Part shown: positions 15,910-24,886 of the stretch, piece by piece
Position numbering within the stretch: position 1 is the first letter of the stretch
Layout: each line of letters opens with the position of its first letter
Assembly: GCF_036174265.1 (NCBI RefSeq)
Contig: NZ_CP108055.1
Span: 3,658,001-3,722,000 of the forward strand
From: Streptomyces sp. NBC_00285
Lineage (GTDB): Bacteria; Actinomycetota; Actinomycetes; Streptomycetales; Streptomycetaceae
Length of the DNA stretch: 64,000 bases
Reading direction: 5' to 3'
Position numbers and translations under genes: made by a program
Notes under the pieces: model-generated
What the model was told of the DNA's origin: nothing
The model's database searches: none
What the model saw: only the letters and a program-made list of their open reading frames with translations

Positions 15910-16889
15910 CGTCCGGGCCTTCTGCCGAGGGCATCGAGGTAGATGTCCTCCATGACGGCGATCCGCTCGGCGGCGTCCGAGCAATCCGCGGTGCCTGGCT
16001 GGTCCAGCCTGTGGAGGATCCGGGAGAGCTGGTCGTCGTAGTAGGCGGACGGTTCGAAGGACTCGACCCGGCGCCGGTCGTTCTGCGGGGCGATGACCAG
16101 ATTGACGGGGAACGGTCCGGCAGCCGGTCGCAGGAAGTTGTTCAGCCGTACGCGACCGCCGGTGAAGGTGAACTCGTGCTCCGCGCAATGCTGCTCGGCC
16201 AGAGCCGCGTCAAGCGTGGCGCGCAGACCCGACGGCCAGGTCAGCGTGGCCGTGAAGTCCAGGTCCACACCGCCCGGACCGCTGAAGTCGGAGTGGCCGC
16301 CTGCGGTGGCCCCTGCGAGACCGACCGTGGCCCGTACGGCCTGCAGCCAGTAGCTGGCCGTGTCGAAGAACGCGCCGCCGCCGAGCTCAGGCACGAAGCG
16401 GTAGCCGGCACCGACCGGGACGTCGAAGGCGATCCGGGAGCGGATCCCGGTCAGTTCGCCCAGCTCACCCGATGCGATCAGGGCCCGGATCGCGGCCTGC
16501 CAGGGGTGATCGGCGGTCATCACCGCCTCGATGACGTGAACGCCGCCGGCCACCGCAGCGGTCCACAGCGTCCGCAACTCGCGGCGCCCGAGGCACAGCG
16601 GCTTCTCCACGATCACGTGCTTGCCCGCGCGGGCGGCCTCGGCAGCCCACTGGGCATGAGCCGAGTTGTGCAGCGACACATAGACCGTGTCGATGCCCGG
16701 GTCGTCGAGCAATGCCCGGTAGTTGGGGTGGGCGACAGGGAGCCCGTGTGTCGCGCGGAATGCCTCGGCCCGGTCGACGGTACTGGCGGCGACCGCCCTC
16801 ACCCGTACGCCGGGCCGCCCGGCCGAGGGCCGTACGATGGCCCGTTCCGCGATCCGGGTTGCGCCTAGCAGCCCGATCTCATGGGGCAT
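15906..16889 (-). CDS. Gfo/Idh/MocA-family oxidoreductase
   Basis: The protein has 327 residues. The NAD(P) Rossmann start GLLGATRIAERAI is slightly unusual (GATRI for GxGxxG). The diagnostic KHVIVEKPL and a C-terminal half with FFDTASYWLQA (the position of the catalytic His pair region) follow. Family members oxidise or reduce sugars, inositols and related polyols. The start overlaps the ATP-grasp stop by 11 bases. It may modify the sugar used by the glycosyltransferase. Confidence 0.85.
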   Translation of the reverse strand: MPHEIGLLGATRIAERAIVRPSAGRPGVRVRAVAASTVDRAEAFRATHGLPVAHPNYRALLDDPGIDTVYVSLHNSAHAQWAAEAARAGKHVIVEKPLCLGRRELRTLWTAAVAGGVHVIEAVMTADHPWQAAIRALIASGELGELTGIRSRIAFDVPVGAGYRFVPELGGGAFFDTASYWLQAVRATVGLAGATAGGHSDFSGPGGVDLDFTATLTWPSGLRATLDAALAEQHCAEHEFTFTGGRVRLNNFLRPAAGPFPVNLVIAPQNDRRRVESFEPSAYYDDQLSRILHRLDQPGTADCSDAAERIAVMEDIYLDALGRRPGR

Positions 16890-18186
16890 GTGACACCTCG
16901 GTGGGCTGCCTGCCCACCATGTCCAGGGCCTCGGCCATGGTCTCGTCCAGCAGACGGTCCTCTTCGAGGCTGCGGGCCACCACGGCGTAGTAGAGACGGC
17001 CTCGCGGCGGCCGCAGCGTGTTGACGGTCAGGGGAAGCAGGCCAGTTCGGCCGGCCTGGAGCAGTCCGCCACGTTCTTCGAGGACGGCTGTCAGCCGTCC
17101 GAAGACACGGGAGACCGTGGACGGTTCGGGCAGGCGCAGCGTGCGGACGGACAGCCGGGCCGTCGTGCCCGGGCCGGCCAGCCGCCGCTCAAGGGCAAGG
17201 CTGATCAGGCCCATCGAGACTCGGGGATTGATTTCGAGAACCGGGACGAGGGCACCGTCGCGCAGCAGCATCGAGTCGACACAGACCGGTCCGTGGTACC
17301 CCTCGGAGGCCAGCGCGGTGCCGACGCCAGTGATCAGCTCCCGGTAGCCGGCCTGGGCGAGGCGTTGTTGCAATGCTGCCGGGACGGGGCGTGAACCGGC
17401 GTAGGAGAACGCCTCGTTCTCCATGAGCCGGATGCCGTGCCAGCGGATCTCGCCGTCCTCGGTGACGTGGATCTGGGCCGAGAAGTCGGCGGCCCGGTCG
17501 TAGTGGGGCTGCACGAGCAGCTCGACGGCCGCGCCCTGGTCCGCCTGGCGCTGAAGGACCCGGGTGACGGTGCGCAGCATCCGTGGTGATGACACCGCCA
17601 TGGTGCCGCGCCCGGCCACGCCGTATGGGTCCTTGATGACCGCCGTAGCGGTGCCGAGCTGTTCCACCTGCGTCAGGAGTTCCGGTACCGACCTGGCCAC
17701 GGTGCCGGCGCCGCGGAGTCCCATCGTCCGTACGAGCGCGTTGGACCACGTCTTCGAGGAGACCCGGCACACCACGTCGACACCGGGCAGTTCCGTGCGG
17801 AGGCCGCAGGCGCGGATCAGGGATCCGGTCTCCGGCAGAACGGCGTAGGGCGCCAGGCCGTAACCGGCCAGGTCTCCGGGCGCCGCGTGCAGCAGCCGCT
17901 GCTCGACTGTCAGGTGTCCGTCGTCGTCGGTACCGGCGGGTGGCGCTTGCCGGTACCGCAGGGCGATGCCGGCTCCGGCCAGGACGCCGATGAACGAGTC
18001 CGGCAGGGCTGACCCGGTGATCAGCAGGTCATCGGGGCCGCACAGTACGGCGAGCAACTCATCCATGGCAGCGGCCACCCGGTCGCCGCCCGGGCTGCGG
18101 ACAGCAGGGAGCGTGGCCAGCCCGCTCGGACGCCAGCTGCGCTCGGCGTCGAACGTGCCGAGCCGGATCAGCTTGCTCTCGCTCAT
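16879..18186 (-). CDS. ATP-grasp ligase, preATP-grasp type
   Basis: The protein has 435 residues and its start overlaps the acyl carrier protein stop by 4 bases. An ATP-grasp core is visible: the Lys/Gly-rich loop IKDPYGVAGRGTMAV near 195 and the Mg-binding VLEINPRVSMGL near 320. These enzymes form amide or thioester bonds through an acyl phosphate. The direct coupling to a carrier protein recalls BtrJ, which loads an amino acid on the carrier BtrI in butirosin biosynthesis. I infer a similar aminoacyl-carrier ligase but cannot name the substrate. Confidence 0.82.
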   Translation of the reverse strand: MSESKLIRLGTFDAERSWRPSGLATLPAVRSPGGDRVAAAMDELLAVLCGPDDLLITGSALPDSFIGVLAGAGIALRYRQAPPAGTDDDGHLTVEQRLLHAAPGDLAGYGLAPYAVLPETGSLIRACGLRTELPGVDVVCRVSSKTWSNALVRTMGLRGAGTVARSVPELLTQVEQLGTATAVIKDPYGVAGRGTMAVSSPRMLRTVTRVLQRQADQGAAVELLVQPHYDRAADFSAQIHVTEDGEIRWHGIRLMENEAFSYAGSRPVPAALQQRLAQAGYRELITGVGTALASEGYHGPVCVDSMLLRDGALVPVLEINPRVSMGLISLALERRLAGPGTTARLSVRTLRLPEPSTVSRVFGRLTAVLEERGGLLQAGRTGLLPLTVNTLRPPRGRLYYAVVARSLEEDRLLDETMAEALDMVGRQPTEVSHAP

Positions 18187-18482
18187 ATCCGCTGGCGCTG
18201 CTGCTGGTGCGCGTCGGCCGTCACGAACTCGCAGAACTGCCGTACTGAGTCGAGCTGTTCGAGCTCCAGGCTCTCGAAGTCGAGTTCCAGGTCGAATTCG
18301 TCCTCGATACGGAGCAAGAACGTGATCATTTGGATCGAGTCGAGCCCGAGGTCGTTGACGATTCCGGTGTCGTCGGTGATGTCGGCCACCAGATCCTGGC
18401 CGAGGATCCCGCCCAGGATGGCCTTGACCCGCTCCTGGACCGAGGCACCCGATCCATAACCGTTCACCTGGTCACACTCCAT
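18183..18482 (-). CDS. Acyl carrier protein
   Basis: The protein is 99 residues, with the phosphopantetheine attachment Ser in LGLDSIQMI (about residue 49) and the acidic helices usual for the fold. It is longer than fatty-acid ACPs (about 80) because of short tails at both ends. It overlaps the radical SAM gene upstream by 11 bases and the ATP-grasp gene downstream by 4, so it is very likely the carrier on which this operon works. No ketosynthase or adenylation domain is present in the cluster. Confidence 0.92.
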   Translation of the reverse strand: MECDQVNGYGSGASVQERVKAILGGILGQDLVADITDDTGIVNDLGLDSIQMITFLLRIEDEFDLELDFESLELEQLDSVRQFCEFVTADAHQQQRQRI

Positions 18483-19647
18483 TCAGATAGAGAAGGATGC
18501 ACTTGGAGCAGACGGGCATCAGTCCGGTGCCGCTGAGTACCTCGCGCACCCGGTGGAACGGTTCGCCCTGCCAGACCTCGGCAACGCTGTTCGCGTAGAG
18601 GTCCCCGATGACGAACTCGGGGAAGAACTTGCAGGAGCTGACCTTGCCGTCGGCGTGAACCTCCAGCCGGTTGGACACCGCCAGACAGCGGCTGCGCTGC
18701 TGCGCCGGCTGCGGCGTTCCCAGGACGAAGTCGGCGACCTCGTCGGGCTCCAGCTGCGGCTGGTAGCGGATGCGTACCCGCCACGTCCGTTCGGTGAGCT
18801 TGGCCATGGAACCGCGCAGCGTCTCGATGAGGTCGGGGTTCAGGCGGTAGGTGTAGGAGTGCCAGGTCGGTTTCGCGCCGGGGGACGGCTGATCGAGCCA
18901 CTTGAAGGACTTCTCGTACAGTTCGTCCATGGACTGGGCCACCGGCGGGCTGATGTACCAAGGGAACTGGAAGTAGACGGAGTTGACGCCGAGTTCCTCG
19001 GCCCACTCCATGAACTCGTACATGCCGCCCACGGTCTGGTCACTCACCATGCAGGAGATCGAGATCTCTCCCTGGAACTCTCCTGAGCGCTGGAGGTCGA
19101 GCATCGTCTTGATGTTGCGGATCGTGCGCGGGAAGGTGCCGCGTCCGCGGAGCGCCTCGTGATCGCCGCCGAGGCCGTCCAGGCTCACCAGCAGATTCAG
19201 ACCCGGCCCGAGCGGCAGCAGGTGGGGCAGATTACGCTCCAGCATCAGGCCGTTGGTGCACATGTTGATGGTGCGCGGGGTCCGCGCCAGCAGCTCCGAG
19301 ATCTCAGCGAAGCGGGTGTGCATCAGCGGCTCGCCGCCCCAGAGGAAGACCTTGGCCCGCGTCTCCTCGGTGGCCTGCAGCACCCGGTCGACCACGTCCA
19401 CGTCCAGCTCGGTGCGTTGCTTCTCCTTGCTGAAGTCGTGGAAGAAGCCCTGATCGCTCCACTGGTAGCAGTGGTCGCATCGCAGATTGCAACGATAGGT
19501 GAGCTGCATGCTCACCTCACGCGGCATCGGCGTCGCGTATCCCGGATCCAGGACGAGGTTTCTCCGGGTCTCGGAGCGAATGGCGACGGTGCGTCGCAGA
19601 TCGGCGAATTCGCTGGAATTCAACTTGCGGTCTGTTTTCGGATGCAC
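18472..19647 (-). CDS. Radical SAM/SPASM-domain enzyme
   Basis: The GTG start at 19647 has AGAGGAA upstream, giving 391 residues. The 4Fe-4S motif is YRCNLRCDHC (CxxxCxxC, residues 53-60), followed by FLWGGEPLM (the GGE motif) and a C-terminal SPASM region with Cys at VSSCKFFPEF and PVCSKC for an auxiliary cluster. SPASM enzymes include peptide maturases and alcohol dehydrogenases such as BtrN. It is first in an eight-gene overlapping set ending with the condensation protein. It needs a low-potential electron donor, which KorAB just upstream could supply through ferredoxin. Confidence 0.9.
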   Translation of the reverse strand: MHPKTDRKLNSSEFADLRRTVAIRSETRRNLVLDPGYATPMPREVSMQLTYRCNLRCDHCYQWSDQGFFHDFSKEKQRTELDVDVVDRVLQATEETRAKVFLWGGEPLMHTRFAEISELLARTPRTINMCTNGLMLERNLPHLLPLGPGLNLLVSLDGLGGDHEALRGRGTFPRTIRNIKTMLDLQRSGEFQGEISISCMVSDQTVGGMYEFMEWAEELGVNSVYFQFPWYISPPVAQSMDELYEKSFKWLDQPSPGAKPTWHSYTYRLNPDLIETLRGSMAKLTERTWRVRIRYQPQLEPDEVADFVLGTPQPAQQRSRCLAVSNRLEVHADGKVSSCKFFPEFVIGDLYANSVAEVWQGEPFHRVREVLSGTGLMPVCSKCILLYLNGV

Positions 19648-19697
19648 AGTGCATTCCTCTTGTTGTCGGCCGGCAACGCGTCTGCGCCACAGTGCCT

Positions 19698-20795
19698 TTA
19701 TCTGCGTGCCGGCCCGGTGACGGTCCAGGTGTCGTTGCCGGTGAGGAGTGCGCCGAGGTCGCCCTTGCCGTGTTGTTCGACGGCTCGTTCGAGTTGGTCG
19801 GCCATGTCGGCGTCGTAGACCGGGCGGTCGATGTCGCGCAGTACGCCGATCGGGGTGTGGTGCAGGGTGTCGGGGTCGGCGAGGCGGGACAGCGCGAAGG
19901 CGTTGGTGGGGCTGGCCGCGTGCGCGTCGTGGACCACGATGTCCGACTGGTTGGCCTCGGTGACATCGACCACCCGCAGGTCGCCGGTGGCCGGGTCGCG
20001 TACGACACCGCGCGAACCGTCGGCCCCGAACCGGATGGGTTGTCCGTGTTCCAGGCGGATGAGGGCTTCCTGGGGGGACTGTTGGTCCTTGAGGGCGTCG
20101 AAGGCGCCGTCGTTGAAGATGTTGCAGTTCTGGTAGATCTCCACGAGCGCGGTGCCGGGGTGTGCGGCCGCCGCCCGGAGCACGCCGATGAGGTGCTTGC
20201 GGTCGGAGTCGATGGTGCGGGCGACGAACGACGCCTCGGCGCCGATCGCCAGCGAGATCGGGTTGAAGGGGGCGTCGAGCGAGCCCATCGGCGTGGACTT
20301 GGTGATCTTGCCGACCTCGCTCGTCGGAGAGTACTGGCCCTTGGTGAGGCCGTAGATCCGGTTGTTGAAGAGCAGGATCTTGAGGTTGACGTTCCGCCGC
20401 AGGGCGTGGATGAGGTGGTTTCCGCCGATGGATAGCGCGTCGCCGTCGCCGGTGACCACCCAGACGGACAGGTCACGGCGCGAGGTGGACAGGCCGGTGG
20501 CGATGGCGGGGGCGCGGCCGTGGATGGAGTGCATCCCGTAGGTGTCCATGTAGTACGGGAAGCGGGACGAGCAGCCGATGCCGGAGATGAAGACGATGTT
20601 CTCGCGGGCCAGGCCGAGTTCGGGCATGAAGCCCTGTACTGCGGCGAGGATCGCGTAGTCGCCGCAGCCGGGGCACCAGCGCACTTCCTGGTCCGACTTG
20701 AAGTCCTTCATCGACTGCTTCGCGTCGGCCTTCGGGACCAGGGAGAGTGCCGTGATCCCCTGCGTCGGGTGGTCGACGACGGGTGCCTCAGACAT
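19698..20795 (-). CDS. korB: 2-oxoacid:ferredoxin oxidoreductase, beta subunit
   Basis: This 365-residue subunit has the WCPGCGDY cluster/TPP region at its N-terminus, GIGCSSRFPYY, and the thiamine diphosphate signature GDGDALSIGGNH followed by NN. It fits actinobacterial KorB in length and order. With KorA it oxidises 2-oxoglutarate (or another 2-oxoacid) to the acyl-CoA and reduces ferredoxin. The start overlaps korA by 8 bases. Confidence 0.93.
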   Translation of the reverse strand: MSEAPVVDHPTQGITALSLVPKADAKQSMKDFKSDQEVRWCPGCGDYAILAAVQGFMPELGLARENIVFISGIGCSSRFPYYMDTYGMHSIHGRAPAIATGLSTSRRDLSVWVVTGDGDALSIGGNHLIHALRRNVNLKILLFNNRIYGLTKGQYSPTSEVGKITKSTPMGSLDAPFNPISLAIGAEASFVARTIDSDRKHLIGVLRAAAAHPGTALVEIYQNCNIFNDGAFDALKDQQSPQEALIRLEHGQPIRFGADGSRGVVRDPATGDLRVVDVTEANQSDIVVHDAHAASPTNAFALSRLADPDTLHHTPIGVLRDIDRPVYDADMADQLERAVEQHGKGDLGALLTGNDTWTVTGPARR

Positions 20796-22719
20796 CTGCG
20801 CTTTCCTCCTGCACGGCGGTGATGGCGCGGGCGAGTTGTTCGGCCTTGAACGGCAAGCCGGTGACCTGGGTGCACGAACGCACGTCGACCAAGTACCTGG
20901 CCCGCAGCAGCTGGGCGAGCTGTCCGAGGTTCATCTCCGGGACGATGACGCGGTCGTAGGAGCGCAGCACTTCGCCGAGATTCCTCGGGAAGGGGTTGAG
21001 ATGACGCAGATGCGCCTGCGCGACGGCGCCACCAGCACGCCTGATGCGCCGGACGGCCGCGGTGATGGGCCCGTACGTGGAACCCCAGCCGAGCACCAGA
21101 GTGCGCGCCTGCCGGGAAGGGTCGTCGACTGCGATGTCGGGGACGGTGATTCCGTCGATCTTCGCCTGCCGGGTGCGGACCATCAGGTCGTGGTTGGCCG
21201 GGTCATAGGAGATGTTGCCGGTGCCGTCCTGCTTCTCGATGCCGCCGATCCGGTGTTCGAGTCCTGGTGTGCCGGGGACCGCCCATGGCCGGGCCAGGGT
21301 CTGCGGGTCCCGCTTGTACGGCCAGAAGACCTCGGTGCCGTCGGCAGCGGTGTGGTTCGGTCGGGTGGCGAACTGCACCCGCAGGTCCGGGAGTTCGTCG
21401 ACCTCGGGGATCCGCCAGGGTTCGGAGCCGTTGGCGAGGTAGCCGTCGGAGAGCAGGAAGACGGGGGTGCGGTAGGCGAGCGCGATGCGGGCGGCCTCGA
21501 CCGCGGCGTCGAAACAGTCCGCGGGGGTGCGCGGCGCGACGATCGGTACCGGCGCCTCGCCGTTGCGCCCGTACATCGCCTGGAGGAGGTCGGCCTGTTC
21601 GGTCTTGGTGGGCAGTCCGGTGGACGGGCCGCCGCGCTGGATGTCGATCACCAGGAGCGGCAGTTCGAGGGAGACCGCGAGGCCGATGGTCTCCGACTTC
21701 AGCGCGACGCCAGGACCGGAGGTGGTGGTTACCGCGAGCGAGCCGCCGAAGGCCGCGCCGAGCGCGGCGCCGATGCCGGCGATCTCGTCCTCGGCCTGGA
21801 ACGTGCGCACCCCGAAGTTCTTGTGCCTGCTCAGCTCGTGCAGGATGTCGCTGGCCGGGGTGATCGGGTACGAGCCCAGATACAGCGGCAGGTCGGCCTG
21901 CCTGCTCGCGGCGATCAGGCCGTACGACAGGGCCAGGTTCCCCGAGATGTTGCGGTACTGGCCGGCCGGGAAGGCGGCCGCGGCCGGCTGCACCTCGTAG
22001 GAGACCGCGAAGTCCTCGGTGGTCTCGCCGAAGTTCCAACCCGCCCTGAACGCCGCGATGTTCGCCTCGGCGATGTCCGGCTTCTTCGCGAACTTCTTCC
22101 GCAGGAAGGCCTCGGTGCCCTCCGTCGGCCGGTGGTACATCCAGGACAGCAGCCCGAGCGCGAACATGTTCTTGCTGCGCTCGGCCTCCTTGCGCGACAG
22201 GGGGAACTCCTTCAGTGCGCCGACGGTCAGGGTCGTCAGCGGCACCGGGTGCACCGCGTAGCCCTGTAGTGAGCCGTCGTCCAGCGGGCTGGCGGGATAA
22301 CCGACCTTGGCCAGTGCGCGCTTGGTGAACTCATCGGTGTTCACGATGATCTCCGCGCCGCGCGGCAGGTCGTCGATATTGGCTTTCAACGCGGCCGGGT
22401 TCATCGCCACCAGCACATCGGGGGCGTCGCCCGGAGTCAGGATGTCGTGATCGGCGAAGTGCAACTGGAAACTGGACACTCCCGGCAGGGTGCCTGCGGG
22501 GGCCCGGATCTCCGCCGGGAAGTTCGGCAGCGTCGACAGATCGTTCCCGAACGATGCCGTCTCCGAGGTGAACCGGTCCCCCGCGAGCTGCATCCCGTCT
22601 CCGGAGTCTCCGGCGAATCGGATGATCACCCGATCCAGCCGCCGGACCTCCTTGGCCGGTTTACGCCGCTCACCGAGCACGGGGTGCTCATCGGCTGGGC
22701 TGCTGATCTGACTCGTCAC
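20788..22719 (-). CDS. korA: 2-oxoacid:ferredoxin oxidoreductase, alpha subunit
   Basis: The GTG start at 22719 has a near-perfect AAGGAGGTCC ribosome site, giving 643 residues. It is the usual actinobacterial gamma-alpha fusion. The N-terminal gamma domain (VIIRFAGDSGDGMQLAGD) precedes the pyrimidine-binding alpha domain (YPITPASDI, FQAEDEIAGIGAALGAA). It pairs with korB. It may be a housekeeping enzyme caught in the cluster, or the dedicated source of reduced ferredoxin for the radical SAM enzyme and nitric oxide synthase on either side. Confidence 0.93.
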   Translation of the reverse strand: MTSQISSPADEHPVLGERRKPAKEVRRLDRVIIRFAGDSGDGMQLAGDRFTSETASFGNDLSTLPNFPAEIRAPAGTLPGVSSFQLHFADHDILTPGDAPDVLVAMNPAALKANIDDLPRGAEIIVNTDEFTKRALAKVGYPASPLDDGSLQGYAVHPVPLTTLTVGALKEFPLSRKEAERSKNMFALGLLSWMYHRPTEGTEAFLRKKFAKKPDIAEANIAAFRAGWNFGETTEDFAVSYEVQPAAAAFPAGQYRNISGNLALSYGLIAASRQADLPLYLGSYPITPASDILHELSRHKNFGVRTFQAEDEIAGIGAALGAAFGGSLAVTTTSGPGVALKSETIGLAVSLELPLLVIDIQRGGPSTGLPTKTEQADLLQAMYGRNGEAPVPIVAPRTPADCFDAAVEAARIALAYRTPVFLLSDGYLANGSEPWRIPEVDELPDLRVQFATRPNHTAADGTEVFWPYKRDPQTLARPWAVPGTPGLEHRIGGIEKQDGTGNISYDPANHDLMVRTRQAKIDGITVPDIAVDDPSRQARTLVLGWGSTYGPITAAVRRIRRAGGAVAQAHLRHLNPFPRNLGEVLRSYDRVIVPEMNLGQLAQLLRARYLVDVRSCTQVTGLPFKAEQLARAITAVQEESADV

Positions 22720-22786
22720 TGAATCGGACCTCCTTCGAAGCGGCGCACGCGTGTGGCCGGGACTCTGTCGTGGGACGGCACCCGGC

Positions 22787-24028
22787 TCATCCGCCGTGGT
22801 ACGGGCACTGGCCGCGGCCGAGGTCGCGTGCGTGGTCGTCGAGGTAGAAGTTCGGGCGCTGGTCGGCCTGGTCGTAGTAGCGGTGGAAGACCGGGGTGAT
22901 GCCGCCGGACAGCGGGGGGACGATCCAGGTCCAGTCGGCGGGGACGGTTCTGCCCGCGCGCTGTTCCTTGTCCATGTGGGTCAGGAAGCGCCGGGACTCG
23001 GTGTGGTGGTCGCTGATACGGGCGCCGGCCTCGTTGAAGGAGTGCAGGACGGCCACGTTGAGTTCGACCAGGGCGCGGTCGCGCCACAGGGAGGTTTCGC
23101 TGTCGGTGTCGAGCCCGAGGCGGGCGGCAATGAGGGGCAGCAGGTCGTAGCGGCCTTCGTCGACGAGGTTGCGGGCGCCGATCTCGGTGCCCATGTACCA
23201 GCCGTTGAAGGGGGCGAGCGGGTAGTCGAGGCCGCCGATGCGCAGCCGCATGTTGGAGATGGCCGGCAGTGCGTGCCAGCGCAGTTCCAGGTCGGCGAAC
23301 CAGGGGTGTTCGGGGTGGCTGAGCGGGACTTCGAGGACGGCGTCGGCGGGGACGTCGAAGAGCTGCGGTTTGGTGTCGTGGGTGCTGATGACCAGGGGTA
23401 GGACGTCGAAGGTGCCGCCGGGGGCGTTCCAGCCCATCCGCTGGACCAGTTCGGTGAAGTCGGCGTACGCGGGGTCCCCGATGACGCTGCCGTCGCTCTG
23501 CCGGTAGCCGGCGTAGCGGATGAGCTGGTCGTTCCATACTCGCGGGCTGGGGCGGCCAGGGACGTCGGGGGCGAAGACGGAGATCACCGGGCGGATGCGC
23601 CCGCCGTTGGTGCCCTGGCGGAGATGGGTGATCAGATGCTGGTGGATTTCCTCAGGGGCGGTGGCGTCGCGCCGGTCCAGGACCTGCAGGCTGTTCCAGT
23701 ACAGGCGGCCGATGCAGCGGCTGCTGTTGCGCCAGGCCACCCGGGCGCCGAAGGCGAGTTCGGCGGAGCTGTGGCGGTAGGTGCCGGTGTCGCGGATCTG
23801 CCGCTGTATCTCCTGGAGCCGCGCGTGGAGGGAGTGCGGCTGGTCGGGGTGCTCGCGGTAGTGCATCCGGATGAAGTCCTCGGCTTCGGCGGGGTCGGCC
23901 TGGCCGGCCCCGCCGGCGACAGGGAGCGCCGCGGGATCCTCATAGGTGGTCCGGTTCGCGGCGGCGGGCTGCGGGCCCGGGTCCGGGTGGGGCGCGAGGC
24001 GTGCGGCAAGGGTGTCGGAAGGGTTCAT
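22787..24028 (-). CDS. nos: Nitric oxide synthase oxygenase
   Basis: The protein has 413 residues from an ATG with GAGGACA upstream. The heme-thiolate Cys is in WRNSSRCIGR. The substrate/pterin region FNGWYMGTEIGARNL, with the Glu that binds L-arginine, and the DHHTESRRF and DWTWIVPP segments are intact. Length and content match bacterial oxygenase-only NOS, which makes NO and citrulline from arginine and borrows electrons from a separate reductase. Within Streptomyces, NOS in a gene cluster is known from thaxtomin nitration (TxtD). Here no P450 of the TxtE type is nearby, so the NO acceptor may be different. The nearest upstream neighbour is 180 bases away, so it may have its own promoter. 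Confidence 0.95.
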   Translation of the reverse strand: MNPSDTLAARLAPHPDPGPQPAAANRTTYEDPAALPVAGGAGQADPAEAEDFIRMHYREHPDQPHSLHARLQEIQRQIRDTGTYRHSSAELAFGARVAWRNSSRCIGRLYWNSLQVLDRRDATAPEEIHQHLITHLRQGTNGGRIRPVISVFAPDVPGRPSPRVWNDQLIRYAGYRQSDGSVIGDPAYADFTELVQRMGWNAPGGTFDVLPLVISTHDTKPQLFDVPADAVLEVPLSHPEHPWFADLELRWHALPAISNMRLRIGGLDYPLAPFNGWYMGTEIGARNLVDEGRYDLLPLIAARLGLDTDSETSLWRDRALVELNVAVLHSFNEAGARISDHHTESRRFLTHMDKEQRAGRTVPADWTWIVPPLSGGITPVFHRYYDQADQRPNFYLDDHARDLGRGQCPYHGG

Positions 24029-24208
24029 GGCCTGTCCTCGGAAGGGGGCAGCTCGGCCCGGGGCGGCAGGTGTCGGGAGGAGCGGCCGGTGGCCGCCCGC
24101 TGTAGTGCGCGTGGGCGCCTGCGCCGTTCACCGGGGCCGGGCACCGACGACAGGTTGTGGTCCCGGTGGCGGCGAGGCGCCCACGCGGTTCTTGGGGGCG
24201 GGCGGGCG

Positions 24209-24886
24209 TCAGGCGCTGCTGCCGGGTGCGGCGCCGACGCGCTGCCCGGTCCGGGGCGAGCGGGCGATGGAGGTGCCGAACAGTTCGTCCCAGTAGGGGG
24301 CGCTGATGCCGAAGCCCCGGGTGTCATCGCGGAAGTGATGGCGCATGTGGTACTCGCGCAGGGTGCGCAGCAGCCGGTTCTTCGGCTTGCCGTGGTGCAG
24401 GTAGAGGTGGACCAGGTCGTAGGCGAGGTATCCGACGATGTAGCCGGCTCCGAAGACCAGCGGCACGCCGAGCAGCCCGCTGGAGAAGTAGAAGGCCGAC
24501 CCGACCATGGGGATGCTCAGCAGGGGGCTGAGGATGGAACGGCGGGCGTCCTGCGGGTACTCGTGGTGGACACCGTGCAGGAGGTAGTGCAGCTTGGCGC
24601 CGAAGCCGCGCTCGGGTTCGTAGTGCAGGACGATCCGGTGGCCCCAGTATTCGGACAGGGTCCAGTAGACGTAGCCGGCGAGCCCCCAGCCGAGCAGGGA
24701 CCAGCCGCCGCCACGGCCGACCGAGATGACGGTGGCGACGACCGCGACGGGGGCGAACATGACGACGGTGGTGGCCGGGCTGACGTGGATGAGCTTGTCG
24801 AGGAGCCAAATGCCGGTCACGGAGGGGGCGTTGCCCCGCCGGACGGCGCCCTTGGCGGCGGAGGCCGACTTGGTCGGGGTGTTCAC
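24209..24886 (-). CDS. Fatty-acid-hydroxylase-superfamily membrane enzyme
   Basis: The protein is 225 residues from a GTG that overlaps the SDR stop (GTGA). Four membrane helices surround the eight-His di-iron pattern: HRIVLHY, HGVHHEYPQD, HLYLHH and HMRHHF. Members hydroxylate or desaturate lipid, sterol or carotenoid chains. The short length and HHEYPQD motif fit the fatty acid 2-hydroxylase group. In this cluster it probably oxygenates an alkyl chain. Confidence 0.85.
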   Translation of the reverse strand: MNTPTKSASAAKGAVRRGNAPSVTGIWLLDKLIHVSPATTVVMFAPVAVVATVISVGRGGGWSLLGWGLAGYVYWTLSEYWGHRIVLHYEPERGFGAKLHYLLHGVHHEYPQDARRSILSPLLSIPMVGSAFYFSSGLLGVPLVFGAGYIVGYLAYDLVHLYLHHGKPKNRLLRTLREYHMRHHFRDDTRGFGISAPYWDELFGTSIARSPRTGQRVGAAPGSSA

